64,000 nt of DNA from Magnolia sinica (GCF_029962835.1 NC_080581.1:22148001-22212000); one strand, 5' to 3'; positions 23,603-37,146 are shown, counted from the stretch's first letter. Translations and numbers: made by a program. Notes: a model not told the origin generated them from the letters alone.

Positions 23603-26600
23603 TAAAATACAATATTATATTATGGTGGGCACCATGTGGGACCCACCTGATGAGGAGTGGATTGGCTGGGATCCCTCACGCACCAGGTATATGGTTGAGG
23701 AAGTGATGTCAGCGAGGTCCGTGGAGCCTACCATGATGTATTTATCTGCACAGTCCATTTGGACGGTGCTATGTAGGGCCACCGTGATGTCTCTGTTCTA
23801 GCTACGTCGCTCATCATCTGGATGGTGGCCATCCCACTGTAGGACATCCGCAAGTTCTATGGCCCCCACCTCTAATGTATATGTTTTATATCTAAACCAT
23901 CCGTCCAGGATGGTGGACCCCATTATAATGTATGTGTTTTATATATATGCCATTCATCTATTTCTACAGAGACAGGGTCCCACTGCTGCTGACGTCAGCA
24001 AGATCTGTGGGTCCCACATGTGATGTTTGTATATCCACAGCCATCCGTCCATCAGGACAGAACCGTGGGGCCCTGATGTATGTTTCCCATCAACACCGTC
24101 CATTTAAAGGGGCCGCACGTGACGTATATGTTTTATATATAGGCCCCCATCCAGGGTTGGATGCTGGGTCTGATATAATGATAATATTATATATATATAT
24201 ATATGTATATATTATAATATATATACTTGTTTATGTTGTGGGTCTCACGTGGGGATCACAGTGATGTATTTATTTCATCCACACTGTTTATACCATCTGG
24301 ACAGTGCTGGACAATATTCGGACGGTGCTGATGAGCTGTATAGTGTCCAGATGGTGCTGATTTACTCGGACAATGTTTGGGCAGTGCAGATTTACATAGA
24401 CGATGTTTGGACGATGTTGATCATCATTAGTGTGATGTGTGGGACCCACCATTGATGTATTTATTCTATATCCATGTTTTCTAGTAAGTGGATCATCGCA
24501 GAAAACAACGGAGATTGAATGCCTACCATTGAAACCCTTTTTGGGGTTACAAAAGTTTTGGATCTATATGAAATTTGTTTTCCCTCTTAATCCAGGTCTT
24601 TGTGACCTTATGACTTGATTGTATGGAAAATATGGAGGGCCCTACCTTTATGTATCTATGACCCACCCATGGGACCCACCTGGATGTATTTGTGACCCAT
24701 TGATGCGGCCCACTTGATGTATATAAGGCCCATTGGTGCGACCCATTGATGTAGCTCACTCAATGTATAAGGCTCATTGATGTACCCCATAGTGATGCGT
24801 ATTAGGCTCAGGTATCTGGCCCACCTGTGAAGTAAATTTGAGGCCCAATGTGATGTATTTGAGGCCCATGGGCGAGGCCCAATGTGATGTATATGCGACC
24901 CAAGAGTGAGGCCCATAGTGATGTGTATTAGGCCCTTGTGTGAGGTCGTGGGCCCACTATATGTAGGCTCTATGTGGGCCACTCCTTGGGAGCAATGTTG
25001 GTTAAATATCCACATTGATGGGTAATGATGGTTGAATGTCCACGTTGTGACCTTCCCTTAGGCCCTTTGTTAGGCTAATTACTGATTCCAATTGTTGAGT
25101 CCAATTCCAATTCCGATTGTCGATACTGATTCCAATTATCGAGGACGATTATAGAGGTCGATTCCGATTGTTGAGGCCGATTGTTGACGTCGATTCCAAT
25201 TCTGATTCCGATTGTTAAGGCCGATTCCGATTGTTGATACCGATTCCAATTGTCGAGGCTGATTATCAAGGCCGATTCTGATTATCAAGGCTGATTGTTG
25301 AGGCTGATTCTGATTTCAATTGTTGAGGTTGATTGTATAGGCCAATTGTCGAGGTCAATTATCAAGGCTAATTTCGATTGTCGAGGTCGATTGTTAAGGC
25401 TAGATATCGAGGCCGATTATCGAGGCCCAATGTGATATATATGCGGCGTGTATTTGAGGCCCATTGTGACATGGATTTAACCTGTGTTTGAGGCCCAATG
25501 TGACGTATATGTGTCCCATATTTGAGGCCCGTTGTGATGTGTATTCAGCCCATGTTTAAGGCCCAATGTGATGTATATGAAGCCTATGTGATGAGGCCCA
25601 TTGTGATGCATTTGAGGGCCAAGCGATGGAGCCCGTTGTGATGTATGTTATGCCCATGTGAAAGGCCCATCGTGATGTGTATTAAGCTCTTGAGTAAGGC
25701 CCATGGTGTTATATATTTAGCCCTTGTGTGAGGCCATTAGTCCACTATATGTTAGGCTCTATGTGGGTCATCCTTGGGGGCAACGTTGGTAAATGTCCAC
25801 ATCGTTAAGGTCAATTGTCGATGCCGGTTATTAATACCGATTATGAGTATGTGACAGCATAGCATCATGATACATGCACATACGCATCATCTGCATGTTT
25901 ATTATGAGATGTAGTTGACCATTGCATATGTCATTGGGCAGGTTGTTATGAGACTTCCAAATAGGCGGAGGTTATCTCACAAGAACGCACGATATGCGCA
26001 GGATTGATGCATGACTGGATTGTATACTGTACGCCCTAGCGACATCAGGGCCGTAGCCTCCATAGGCATGTTGTGGACAGTTAGATGGGACACCAAAAAT
26101 GTTTGGTTTAAGTATCTAAGCACTTTGGATGTCCATGGGTGAAAGTCCCTAAACCTCTGAGGCTAGGAGACACCCCAACGCCTAGACCGAGTGGATACAT
26201 AAGCGCTCGAGTGCCGAATACTAGTAGGTCGTGTCTCCCACTGTGTCGTGGTAGGTTGGGAGGGGGTGTGGCCTTATCCGCCCGACTAAGAGGGCTGTAA
26301 GCTAGGATGAGTTTGACCAGCTCCCAATGGGTCCGCTATTGACGAGCCGGGTAGGCATTAGTATACTACTGGTAGGTGGTAGTGTGGTCTTTCCTACTTA
26401 TTGGGCTACGCGGCCGGCTGGAGCGGTAGGCAGCTTGGAGTATACTAGACCCAGGTGATGATCCCAGAGATGTACGGTACTGATATGTGGACTTATTGAG
26501 CATGAGTTGTATATTCACTCATTCATTTATTCATTCACTATCCACTCGGGTTGGTGGTGAACAACTATTTATTATGTATATCTTCACAATAGCCACAATT

Positions 26601-27479
26601 TCGGTTGGGGTGCGCAACTAACCTGAGATCAGGAGTTTACCACATTGAGACTGACTATCCAAATTCAGGTATGAGAATAGTTTAGATAGAAGTCCCTTGT
26701 GATAGACCCCATAGCCTTTGATACTGAGTACTATTATCCCAACTTCACACTCCAGCTTAGTCATTTCATTCGCATCGCATATTGCATTAAATCCGCAGGC
26801 ATATGACATTTTGGTTTATTATGTTTCTACACTTATATGGCCTAGATGGACATAGCAAGATTTACATATTGCATTATACCTTCGGCATCTGATATTTGGC
26901 TTGTTATGACTCCTCATTTGTATAGTTGATCTGTATTGCGTACTCTGATATTGTATGACTCATGGACTTGTATTTTCGCTTACTCTGATATCGCATGATT
27001 CATGATCTTGTTGGTATTTTCGCTTATTCCGATATTGTATGGTTTATGGCATTGTATTGCATACTTAGTACTTACCTTGTGCACACACTTTCACCACCCT
27101 CTAAGCTTTTTATAAGCTTATGCACAATAGATGCGTGTACGTGGCATTAGGTTGCAGCAGTGTTGAGCTGGGAGCATGTAGCGGACCTTTGGAGCTTTGA
27201 TTTTTGATATATGTATTTTCCTTTTAGCACTATAATCAAATATTTATATTAGTGGATATGTGATAATGATAAAGATGTTGCCTTTATGATTTGGGTATAC
27301 TTGTGGTTATGCTTCTTATGAGACAAATGTATGTTGGAAAATCCTCCTTGTAGGATCCTAGGATCGGAAGTTGACGTATGAACGCTGGGAGCCGAGAATA
27401 GGGTACTGCGGAAGCTTTCGGGACCGGATTCAGTGATCGGGATTCTTGTGAGTCCAATCTCTGGGTTTAGGGCGTGACA
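22600..27479 (+). mobile_element. Element B 3' LTR (4880 bp)
   Basis: Second copy of the LTR, starting TATGAGACCC and ending GGCGTGACA at 27479. It differs from the 5' LTR by many substitutions and by length changes in the CGATTGTCGAGG block, so the insertion is old. The short ORFs within (for example 22760-23176) repeat those of the 5' LTR and have no recognisable domain. Confidence 0.88.
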
Positions 27480-30335
27480 ATGGACCCCACTGACGTGGCC
27501 CCACATAAATTTTCAATTAAACAGATTTTTGAGCAACGTCGGTTCTAGGTCATTTTAGAGTCAGATTCATGATCACGTGGGGCCTACATATGGTGAAAGA
27601 GAATAACCACCTACTAGCTCTATGTATGGGCTTTACAAATTATAAGGCAGGCCTCATTGGTTGGGTGAGTACAATTTACGGTGATGGTCCAAACATGGGT
27701 ACTTGGAGAAACTGTGCAGGAAATATAGTGCAGAATTATTTTTGGTCCAATCTTGAGTATGTCCCTTGATCACAGGGGACCACCTTTCATTGTCCCATCA
27801 CGTGAACTTGGTTGTGCTATATATGTACTTCAAAAACTGTAAGCTGGGACCAACTAGTTGTGCACACGTAATATTTGATATAGGGCCAAACATATGTACT
27901 TTGATTTTCTGCACTTAATTTTCTGTACATCCATGCCTGACCACATTTTGGGATCCACTCCCTAATAATGTGGAGTTTGATTTAGCTTGAGTAAAATATT
28001 ATTTATCTATTCATTGGTATAGGTTAAAGGTTCCAAGTGATGGTTTACTCATATCTCTAGCGTGTGGTCCACTATAGAGGCCCAAAGTTGGTATAAAATA
28101 CAAATAATTAGACAGTTTTTTAGCAATGGAGACTGTCACAACTTAGGGCCCAATTTTTAAACACTTAGGGAATCATTCCTGACAAAAATGTAGGACATCT
28201 CAATTCACTTATATAAGGATTAAACATGTCCCAAAGTAGGACCCTTAACTACAGAGTGTGGGGCCCATTATAAGGTGTCAAAGAGGCCTACATGCAATAT
28301 AGTTAAGTACTTAGAAAATTTTCAACAAACAAAAAGTGTAAAGGGAAAGAAATAGATCCAATGGCAAGTGGGGCCCTCATACTAGCAAACCATATATAAA
28401 AGACACAAAAATATACATGGATTCCCTGATTGGATCAACTAATAAAATGCATAAATCACAAGTGATCCCACACTCAAGTGGGTCAATGAGAGGATAATTG
28501 TTATGTATAACATAGATCCAACATATTCATCAAGTAACACATGAAATATATATTTATGAAATCTCTATAATTGGATTCTCTGTTAGAAGATCTGATCCAA
28601 TGGATGGTTTGGGAACAAGTCATTTAGGTCGTTTATTGGTTTCCAACCATACAGAGCCTTAGATCCATCTAGACCACACACAGAAGTATCTATCGGTCCA
28701 GAATTTTTTAAATTTTATCATGAAAGAATCTAACCATAGGGACCATACATATGATTATTAACTATCTCAAGTTAAGAGAAAATATCAAATACATTTAACT
28801 CTTGGAATCACGAATATGACCCAAACAAGAATGGTCATAATAAGCTCTCAAATACATCTTTCGTATAAGGCCAAGATCTCAGCCATCTGAACTCTGATTG
28901 AGGCTTATTATATACCATTGAAAAGTTAGTTTGATTTTCTATAAATCCAATGGAACATATTTTTTTAATACATTCATTAAAGGAATTAAAAATGGGTCCT
29001 TTTAGGCAAATCAAAATCTTGCATGTGCTGTTGGACAGCAGCCAAGTAAACTTGATGTTATGGATGATTAGACCATTGGATGGTTACAAAATTTGGTCCA
29101 GAGTTAGTTCATATTGTGATTCATAATATCCCCAAGTTTCAACACGAATCTTAGTATGATTGATTTTATGTGATTTTTAGAACTTGCTTTCCAAAAACAA
29201 AAACAGGATTACAAATAAAGGGTGTAGATATGATGTTCATCATAGTGGACCATACTAACATGGGCCACTTTGTTGGCCACCATAGATATAAATACTTGCA
29301 CACAAGAACTCCACACCAGTAGGGCCCACACATATCAAGAAAATAAAAAGAGGAAGAAAGAGGAGGATGAGGAGAATGGGAAGAGGGGTGTAGATTCATC
29401 TCAATGGATGAATGGTTGGATGATGATGTGTGGTCCAAGCACTTTGGGATTAATGGTGGGCCACACCTTGGCCCCACTCTCTCTCTCACTCTCTCTTAAG
29501 ATCTCAAAATTTTTGTAAGTATAGGAAAAGAATAAGTGCAAGAGAGCTCCTACTCTTATATAAGGAATTGGGAGTTGAGGTGGCAAGATGATGTGACAAG
29601 TTTATGGGATCTTATTGGTACTAAAAGCGAGGTGGAAGGTGATATATGGAATGGGTAGTGGATAGATGAGGTGGATGGTGCTGAGCATGTATAGGCCAAG
29701 GTGGAAGAAATCTATACATGCATTAGCTAATGGATGGATAAGGGTTATGGGTTGTAGGTGATGCATGGTGGATGATGAAGTAGAATGTTGCAATTGGTTG
29801 TTTGAAGTGATGTGGCACAAATAAAGACATGCATTGGATGCATGTATAGGATGAGGTGGACATGAGTCATGATTAGTTTCTAAGGCATGGGGAGAGAGCT
29901 AATAATGGATTTTGGGATAGAATCCAATTTTGTCTTATAATGCTTGTCTTATATGTGCTAGGTTCTTATTTTATCATGTAGCAATTGTTCTATTTGTTAG
30001 TAATTTTCATGTTCTAAAAGTGGGCTTTAGGCCCATATGGGCTCAATTCCAATGGGCTTAGCCTAATAAAGGTTGCTTGTGTTATTGGATATGTAACTTG
30101 GGCCTTACATTCGATGGGTCATATCTCACTAACGGAGCGTCGAATTGATACACAATTTTCACCATTGCGACCGCAACGACGACGCGATCCACATGATAAA
30201 GGTCTCAAGATCATCCAAAAAGAATCACTTCAGTGAGGTTTCTTGGTGCACTAGGGTGTAGTGTATGGTCTATCAACGGTGCAAGTTGGGACACATGTGC
30301 ATACGAGCAATGTTGCAAAAGATCAGGATCCCACA
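27480..30335 (-). mobile_element. Element A right LTR, segment 3 (to LTR outer end)
   Basis: Parallels 1730-4562 to the last base of GGATCCCACA. The bases after it (ACAAA...) are not shared with the other copy and would be the target duplication. The partner flank is outside the window. Coding ORFs are absent. Confidence 0.85.
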
Positions 30336-30781
30336 ACAAAGGTGTTACCTCTTCTACCAAACGGGCTGTTGTTCTAAAGAAATTTAAACTAAATTTGCAA
30401 ACCAAAACATGCAGATGGAATAGTATCAGCCAACAAAAGATCCAAATGCAATCAAAATAAGGATAAGACCAAAAAAGTAATCAAGTGTCTCAAATTTCAA
30501 ACCTATAAACTAGTTTGCGTAGCATCTACTACTTTCTTAACGAAGTCCTCACTTTCCAAATTCAACAAACCAACCTATACAAAAAGCAAGGCATGTAAAC
30601 ATACTCATAAATCTTAAAAATGAATCATATCTAAATCTAAGGTGTATAATGAAATAAGAAAATAGTAATAATTATTCTTTTATTTTTTTCAACAATTCCA
30701 AACAGGCCTGTAGCAGCTTTCAGTTCTAATGAATCGGATCACATGATTCATTGATGCAAACCACTGATGTCATAGGCCTCA
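30336..30781. other. Unassigned sequence between element A and CACTA-2
   Basis: AT-rich, no repeat partner noticed in this window, no convincing ORF. It may be host intergenic or intronic DNA. Confidence 0.5.
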
Positions 30782-30894
30782 CACTACAACAAATTAGGGC
30801 TTAGCTGACTGATGGGCTTACCCTTTGCCCACAACCCGTTTTAACGGCTGCGAGCAAAGGGTCCCTTTCTATTAAAAAAACATAAAGGCCTATC

Positions 30895-31225
30895 ATTTGC
30901 ACAATATCTCCCTCTCTCTGCCTCTCCCTCGTGTTTATCTTCTTTCCTTTTTTCGTTCTTACAACACCCGACAGCAGCGATAAAGGTAAAAGCTCTGGAA
31001 TTTTTCTCCGACCTGCTCCCTCGATTCTCTCAGAAAACCCTACTACTGAATTTCCATCTCTATCTCTCTCTCTCTCTCACTTTAAATGTTGGAGGAGAGA
31101 GCTCTCCTTTAGATTCGCAGATCTCAACGAGCTCACATTTTCAAAGGCGGACCCGTTTGGTTATCGCATTCGCATCGGATATAGGGTTTCTTTTACTTTC
31201 TCGCTTCCCGTTTTATTGATTTAAG
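30895..31225 (+). promoter_or_regulatory. CACTA-2 leader exon-like sequence with splice donor
   Basis: CT-rich 5' UTR-like sequence just inside the left end closes with TTTAAG|GTAAGAG at 31225/31226, a strong plant donor. The ORF at 30931-31224 across it is low-complexity and not supported. 31226-32300 shows no coding sequence. Confidence 0.4.
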
Positions 31226-32308
31226 GTAAGAGCAAACGTAATCTTTTTGATCTCATCTTCCTGCACTGTAAAGTTAGGTTTTCATCGAACTGCATTATGT
31301 TTTCTAGGGTTTTTTAAGTCACATTTATGTTCTGCAACAATTTTTGGGGGTTTCTGGAGCTGCATTTTGATGTTGAGATCGTTTCATAGGATTTTTATTT
31401 TTATTTTAAAAAAATTGTCTGATGTTTTTCATTTCTGCTTTGATGATGTAGATCTTTTGAATATTAATTAATTTATTTTTAAAAATTTTCTATTAATTGA
31501 GGGATTTGAAATTTCTGGGGAGGAGATCACTTTTTGGTGTAGTTCTTTGATTGGGAGGAAAAACAGAGAAATTGAAAAAAGAAAAAAGAAAAGAATAGAG
31601 ATAATGCCTTTTTTGGTAATAGGTAGCATTTGAGAAACTGATATGTGCAGTATTTGATTTCCATTGCAGTTTGGGATGTTTATTTCAGTGATAATGCCTG
31701 CGTGGGAAGAAAATTTGACCAATAACATAATGACTAATATGCAGAATAGTTATTGAGCTCTCCATCTACATTCATATGACAGTGGCAAAGATGTATCGGA
31801 TCGAGATCGTTCATCTGCTAGGCCCCTGTTTGGATGGGTTACACCTATAAACTTACACCAGTGGGATGAATTTATCCTCTGATTTGATGATTTTTGTTGA
31901 TTCGAAACTGATGGTTAGAAAAAAGTCTAACCAATGATTTACATAAAATGAGCAGAAATTCTCTCATAAGGGGCTCCGATCAACCTGACTGTTGGCTTAT
32001 GGCACAACAGATGAGCTGTCTAGATCTCATATGGATGTATATTTGTAATATTAGGAAGATGGTTACAAGAGTACATGTGATCTACAGTTATTCATTTATA
32101 TAATTGATCTTGTCCTTTACCTTTTTTTTTAAAATAAATGTGATCTGCAGTTATTCATTTATATAATTGGAAGCAAGAAATCTTAATTTGTGAATATCAT
32201 TAGCCACAGAATGCATATACTTTCACATAAACCAAATGAGAATTCTTATCTAAAAATTGAAATTTTTTTAAGGCATGGAACTCAACAGAAATTAAACTAG
32301 AATTCTAG

Positions 32309-33149
32309 AAATCAATAGTATCAGCAAGAGAAAAGAAAACATAGAAAATGACTTCCAGAATATGGCAGTTAAGGCCAGTGCTTATGACTTTAGGGGAGTC
32401 CTGAGCTATCATTTAAACTCCTATATTTTAACACTCCACACTACTCAAAACACCACACAATCCTGGACTCTACGTACCATGAGCATACATGTGTTTGCTA
32501 CCCCTTGGATCATGTTTACGATCACTTAAGTAGGGCCTGCAGCATACTCATACATCTTATACATGATAAACCAATCTGATCTGATTTGAATCCAAACTAC
32601 TGGCCAATGATGACCCATTGGTTGAGAATTCTAACAAGTAATTGTAACCAGTGGGTTGTGGCAGGTCCTGTGAGAGAACAGAAGGGAGAGTGTGAGGTGT
32701 GGGGTTGGTTGTACTTGTAAAGTGAGTAAGGCATGTAGTGTGATTGACAGAGTAGTTTCTGTAAGTGGGTTAGGGTGAAATGCAGTTGTAACTGTGGGAT
32801 TCCTAGTGATGCCAAAGGATGAGAATGGTGGGCTGGGGGCATGGTTTCCAAAATAAGGTACTTGTTTGGATCATGGTTTCCTAAATAAGGTGGTCAGGGG
32901 CTATTTGGATGCAATTTCCCCGAAAGGTGATGCGAGGATGAGGGTTGGGGGTCTGGTTTCCAAGGAAGTTTGGTGTGTCATTTTTCCTAAAGAAGGTACC
33001 AACATCCACAAAAGGCCATCAATTGAGGGTTAGGATTATCATACCCCCCTCACATTTATCTTCTTACTTTTTTTCTTAATCTTTTCTTCTTTATGAGAAT
33101 TCATAAAAATCAATAGTATCAGCAAGAGAAAAGAAAACATAGAAAATGA
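32309..33149 (+). repeat. Direct repeat pair of about 42 bp (32309-32351 and 33108-33149)
   Basis: AAATCAATAGTATCAGCAAG and the following GAAAAGAAAACATAGAAAATGA occur identically about 800 bp apart. This could mark a segmental duplication or a template switch. The segment between has no ORF of note. Confidence 0.8.
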
Positions 33150-33172
33150 AATTACTAATTCCAGCCCAATCC

Positions 33173-33175
<3 letters not shown>

Positions 33176-33220
<45 letters not shown>

Positions 33221-33304
33221 GGATATTAAAAAACAAAAAAAAAACAAAAAAAACAAAAACAAATGGAAAGGCATCAATTTCTAAGAATTGGGAAAAAAAC
33301 CTAA

Positions 33305-33369
<65 letters not shown>
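33176..33369. repeat. (GA)n and (TA)n microsatellites
   Basis: GA run at 33176-33217 and TA run at 33308-33369, separated by A-rich sequence. Confidence 0.9.
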
Positions 33370-33372
<3 letters not shown>

Positions 33373-33556
33373 CATTTCTAAGAATCCAATTAAATAATCA
33401 AACACAACCCACAAGAAGGGGATATTCAAGAAAAGCATCAATCAAGGCAAACAAATGGAAAAGGGAAAAATGAAGGGGAAAAAAACACCCAAAAAGAATC
33501 CAATAAAATAACCAAGCACACACACACAAAAGATATACAAGAAAGCTGTCAGTAAC

Positions 33557-33895
33557 ATGAAGCTTCAAATTAACAACCATAAAAGAAAAATGAAAAGCAA
33601 AAGAAACATAAATTTAAAGAGGGGAACAACACGTAGCCAAAGAAGGATTGCCTCCACTGCTCAGAGTAGAAATGAAGAATATAAGGGACTGCAGATTGAA
33701 ATATCATCCCTAAAATCAGAAGTTTCATCCCTAAAATCAAAAGTATCATCCCTAAAATCAGAATTTTCATCTTTTAAAGAATCCGTGGCACAGCTGATAT
33801 CCTCTAGGACAAATCTGAAATCCACAGTATCAAATAATTCAGCTAATCTCAACCTAAACCAACCAGCCTCAGTATCAAGCCAGGTAATTATATGA
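33557..33895 (+). CDS. Coiled-coil ORF, possible CACTA-associated protein fragment
   Basis: 112 residues, basic at the start (KRKMKSKRNINLKRGTTRSQ), then a heptad-like series SSLKSEVSSLKSKVSSLKSE that reads as a coiled coil. A donor-like GTAATTATATG lies near its end. Similar short coiled coils precede the C-terminal domain of some CACTA ORFs, and the next ORF fits that position. The heptads also have a 21-bp DNA period, so repeat expansion alone is possible. Confidence 0.35.
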   Translation: MKLQINNHKRKMKSKRNINLKRGTTRSQRRIASTAQSRNEEYKGLQIEISSLKSEVSSLKSKVSSLKSEFSSFKESVAQLISSRTNLKSTVSNNSANLNLNQPASVSSQVII

Positions 33896-34157
33896 TATAT
33901 ATGCATAAATTTACATATGCATTATGTCCTATATTATATAGAGTTTAGTCAGTATATGATGATTGACATTGATTTATCATTTGTAGGGACACTTAGAGAA
34001 AAAGGGAAAGACTACGACTTGTAGTAGTACCGGGGTAAATTTTCACACAAATTGAATAGTTCTTTTATTATGTTTTGAGATTATTGTGTTCTTAATTACA
34101 TGTGGTATACAAATGATGCAATGTATTGTGTTAAATAGTAAATTTTATTTGTAGGAC

Positions 34158-34427
34158 GTAATCGAAGTTCTTCTTACTAGTATCCGTGAGGTTACTGTCG
34201 CTGGAGGGATTGTCTTGAGTAAGGATCTACTCACAAAAGTAGGCGGGTTCCCACTTGGAAATGGTTTTTGGGAAGTATATATTCAGGTGGCAATTGTACA
34301 TGGAGAGACTTTGATGAGACCCTATGAACGATACAAAAAATTGGGGATGCGGCTGGAACAAGTATTTGTTGGCCTGATTGTTGTTGTTTGGTACAATTTT
34401 TTTTCATATACAATAGAACTTATATAA
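34158..34427 (+). CDS. CACTA-type accessory domain fragment
   Basis: After TTTGTAG at 34154, the reading is DVIEVLLTSIREVTVAGGIV, then LTKVGGFPLGNGFWEVYIQV and GETLMRPYER. The 'VA-G...VGG-PLG...V-V..A......RPY' spacing resembles a domain found downstream of transposase in plant CACTA genes (the DUF8039-like region, from memory). The expected WP motif is absent and the frame ends at 34425-34427. Only this piece remains. Confidence 0.4.
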   Translation, partial: VIEVLLTSIREVTVAGGIVLSKDLLTKVGGFPLGNGFWEVYIQVAIVHGETLMRPYERYKKLGMRLEQVFVGLIVVVWYNFFSYTIELI

Positions 34428-34789
34428 GATTGTAAATATTAACTAATTTCTTTTTGTTATTTTGTTTTATAGGTTGTGACAGCTATGGATTGAGCTAAAT
34501 GGAGGGTTCTCTTTCTCTCTCTCTCTCTCTCACTCTCTCTCTCTCTCTTTGTTATTTCTGAAAACAAAAATAATTGATTTTGACAGTTGGTTGTGACAGC
34601 TAATGTTTGTTTCATGTTAGTAGTTTTGCTTGACTAATGTACAAAGATTTATATTGTGATTTGATTAAGCTTTTCATCTTCTTATGCTTAATAGAAGGTA
34701 CACATTTCTATTATGATTTGTTTTGATTTTTTCTCTACTTATGCGTAAAATATTCTAATTTAAATATTAAGAACTACGTAGTGGCTTGA

Positions 34790-34877
34790 TCCCAATCTTT
34801 CGAACATTGGGTATGTAGACAGCTGTTCATACTAGACCGTATCAATGCTGCCAAAATTTTTTCCCCTTCTTGTAGTG
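34790..34877 (-). mobile_element. Isolated CACTA right end
   Basis: The sequence ends CCCCTTCTTGTAGTG. Reverse-complemented it starts CACTACAAGAAGGGG. The inner sequence differs from the CACTA-2 ends, so this belongs to another CACTA family. No matching left end was found in the window. Confidence 0.45.
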
Positions 34878-34920
34878 TAGATGCATTTTCATCAGGACTA
34901 CTTAGCGGTAAGAGAGGTGG

Positions 34921-36863
34921 ATGATCAATATATACCCTTGTGTTCAGTTTCTATGCAGGTAAGTAGATATTCCACCCCATAAGTTTTTGACATGCTTGTT
35001 TATCTATATGTTAGAAAGATGATCTTAGAACTGTGATGTCCGCTGGCCATCACTAGCTACAACAGGAATTATCCTGATGATAATTACTTAAATAAGTTAG
35101 TAGTTTATTGAAAACCTTTTTAAAAAAGTTTCCGTGATAACTGCACTTTAAAATATGGTTCTATAATGCGGTCAAAAGAGCTCATATGTCTGAATTCAGC
35201 AAACACAGCTACCAATATAAATCAAAGGCCATATCAGTCCACCTTGATGTTTTGAGGCATGGCATCTAAATCTCTTCATGTAGCACCAGTCCTCCAAATA
35301 TATAAAAACTGACTCTCTTGCAAATCTGGGAAGTTCATGGCCTTTGATTTATGTACAAGAAAATGCGGGACGAGAGCTAAACTTGTCATCGTTAGAATAA
35401 GTTATTTATAAAAATATCGATGGATTATTGCGCAGGCATATAGCTGGTATTGTTAGTGGATCAGATTGTGGTTTGTTTTTGTTTATCACTTATCTTATTG
35501 CATGCTATACATTCAGAGGCAGTTCACATTGGCTCATAGGCGGCTTAAAGTAATTTTAGTGATGATATTGACATCTACGTATTTGAATCTTTTCATGTAT
35601 GTCTTTTGTACTGATTATGCAATATTATTTATTTCCCTGGTGTTTCCATTTCTAACATTTTTTTTGCTCATCTCTAGAAGAACAACTTTGAAAAGTTTTG
35701 TATAAGCTATGCAAATGAGAGACTGCAACAACACTTCAGTCGGCATCTGTTCAAACTCGAACAGGAGGTGAACATCCCAGATCTATTGTAGCATCAAGAT
35801 TGCAGGGCATACATGATGCTGAGTTTTATAAAATGTGAGTTTGATGCAGCTTTTAAATGATCATGTACGTGGGTTCTGACATTTTTCGGTTCATGCCTAA
35901 ATGATCCAACAAACCTTTGGATTTGCTTTTTTTTTTTTTGGCACATGCCCTAAAATGAGTCGTAAAATGGACGGATGGCATTGATAAAATACATAGATCA
36001 TGTGGGGCTTACAAAACTTCAACACAAGCTAACTCCTAGTGTTGGGGTCGCCCACCAAACATATTAGCCTCTACGACTTTTTTTTCTTGTAAGGGCTCTA
36101 TGCAATGCATGGCCAATATTCAGTGGAGGCTAGATAGATTTGATTGGGCCATATGCTGTAGTGAGAGATGGGGCTCACATTGGAACAATTTTCAAACATG
36201 TTTTGTTGATGTCTTTGGCCATGGCATGTGGCACAATAAAATCCTACCGTGTCAAGATGTTGGCTCCCAAGATTCGCCCAAACAATGTTCACATGCAACA
36301 TTAGGTAGGAAATGAGACCTTACATGAATCGACACGAGACAGGCGACCTTACATGAATCAACACGAGACAGGCGCGAGTCGCGGTGCGACAGTGGCTAAA
36401 TGAGATGGGTTAGATGGTTGTGTTAGGAGTTGGTGAATACTGTGGGGAAGAGATTCGAGAGAGACCTCTTTGCCTTATATAGGAGCTGTGGGAGCGCAAA
36501 ATGGTAAGAAATTGCCAAAAAATGGCTAGTTTCTCTCCAACAGTCAAAGATGGTATATTGTGTTTATGACTTTGGACTAAAACAACCAGCCACCCTTGCC
36601 AATATAAACAGAGCTTGGTTAATTTATTCGATCATCATCAGCAATCTAATCCATTCTTTCATATGAACCAATAAGCTCCAAGTGTTCTTTGTTCAAGTCA
36701 ACAAGTTCAATACAAATCTGAGACTGCCAGGACAAAAAGGTCCAGAAGAACCAGACTAGTGCAGTGGTCTAAGCATGTGAGTTTGAATCACCGAAATTCC
36801 ATCTAACCAGACCATGATCAATATATACCCTTGTGTTCAGTTTCTATGCAGGTAAGCAGATAT
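34921..36863 (+). repeat. Direct repeat pair of about 50 bp (34921-34971 and 36814-36863)
   Basis: ATGATCAATATATACCCTTG and the next 30 bases, ending CAGGTAAG-AGATATT, are present twice, nearly identical, about 1.9 kb apart, each with an exon-like end and a GTAAG donor. The myosin-like exon lies between. Confidence 0.85.
35678..35767 (+). pseudogene. Captured exon of a plant myosin motor domain
   Basis: After CTCTAG the 30 codons include [20 protein letters not shown], then RHLFKLEQE. This is the relay-helix segment of the myosin head ('[24 protein letters not shown]'). It is followed by GTGAAC and loses homology. One exon only. Confidence 0.85.
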
Positions 36864-37146
36864 TTACAAGAAAAAGCTTGTGTGGTTGATAGGTTGCAAT
36901 CACTTGAGTGGTTTTGTTAACATTAGTTCAACTTTAGGTTGCTTGCATTCATGATGAGTAGGTTTTTCTTGATGTTTCATGTGTTGACTATTACAAAATG
37001 ATTTAATCGTGTTTTAAATTTCTTTGTTTCCTTCAGGTACATTTAAATTGACACTTCAGGTACGTTTAAATTGACACATCGTTCACCTCTAGCACTAACC
37101 ATATTAACTATCCTTGCTGACCACAATCATTGGATGCTTACTCTGT

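Larger units (their letters stand above)
17516..27479 (+). mobile_element. Element B: complete non-autonomous giant-LTR retroelement
   Basis: Two long direct repeats (17516-22205 and 22600-27479) begin TGTGAGACC/TATGAGACC and end GGCGTGACA. They enclose 394 bp with a tRNA-iMet primer site next to the left repeat and a purine tract next to the right one. The element sits inside LTR A, whose sequence rejoins across it. There is no gag, protease, RT or integrase. Total length is 9964 bp, of which about 96% is LTR. Large-LTR non-autonomous elements (LARD) normally keep kilobases of interior, and TRIMs have short LTRs, so this layout fits neither class well. Confidence 0.9.

Noticed and set aside
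30782..34877. A smaller CACTA element ending at 34877
   Set aside because: The inner terminal sequences of 30782 and 34877 do not match beyond CACTACAA, and the flanking triplets (TCA, TAG) differ, so I pair 30782 with 41619 instead.
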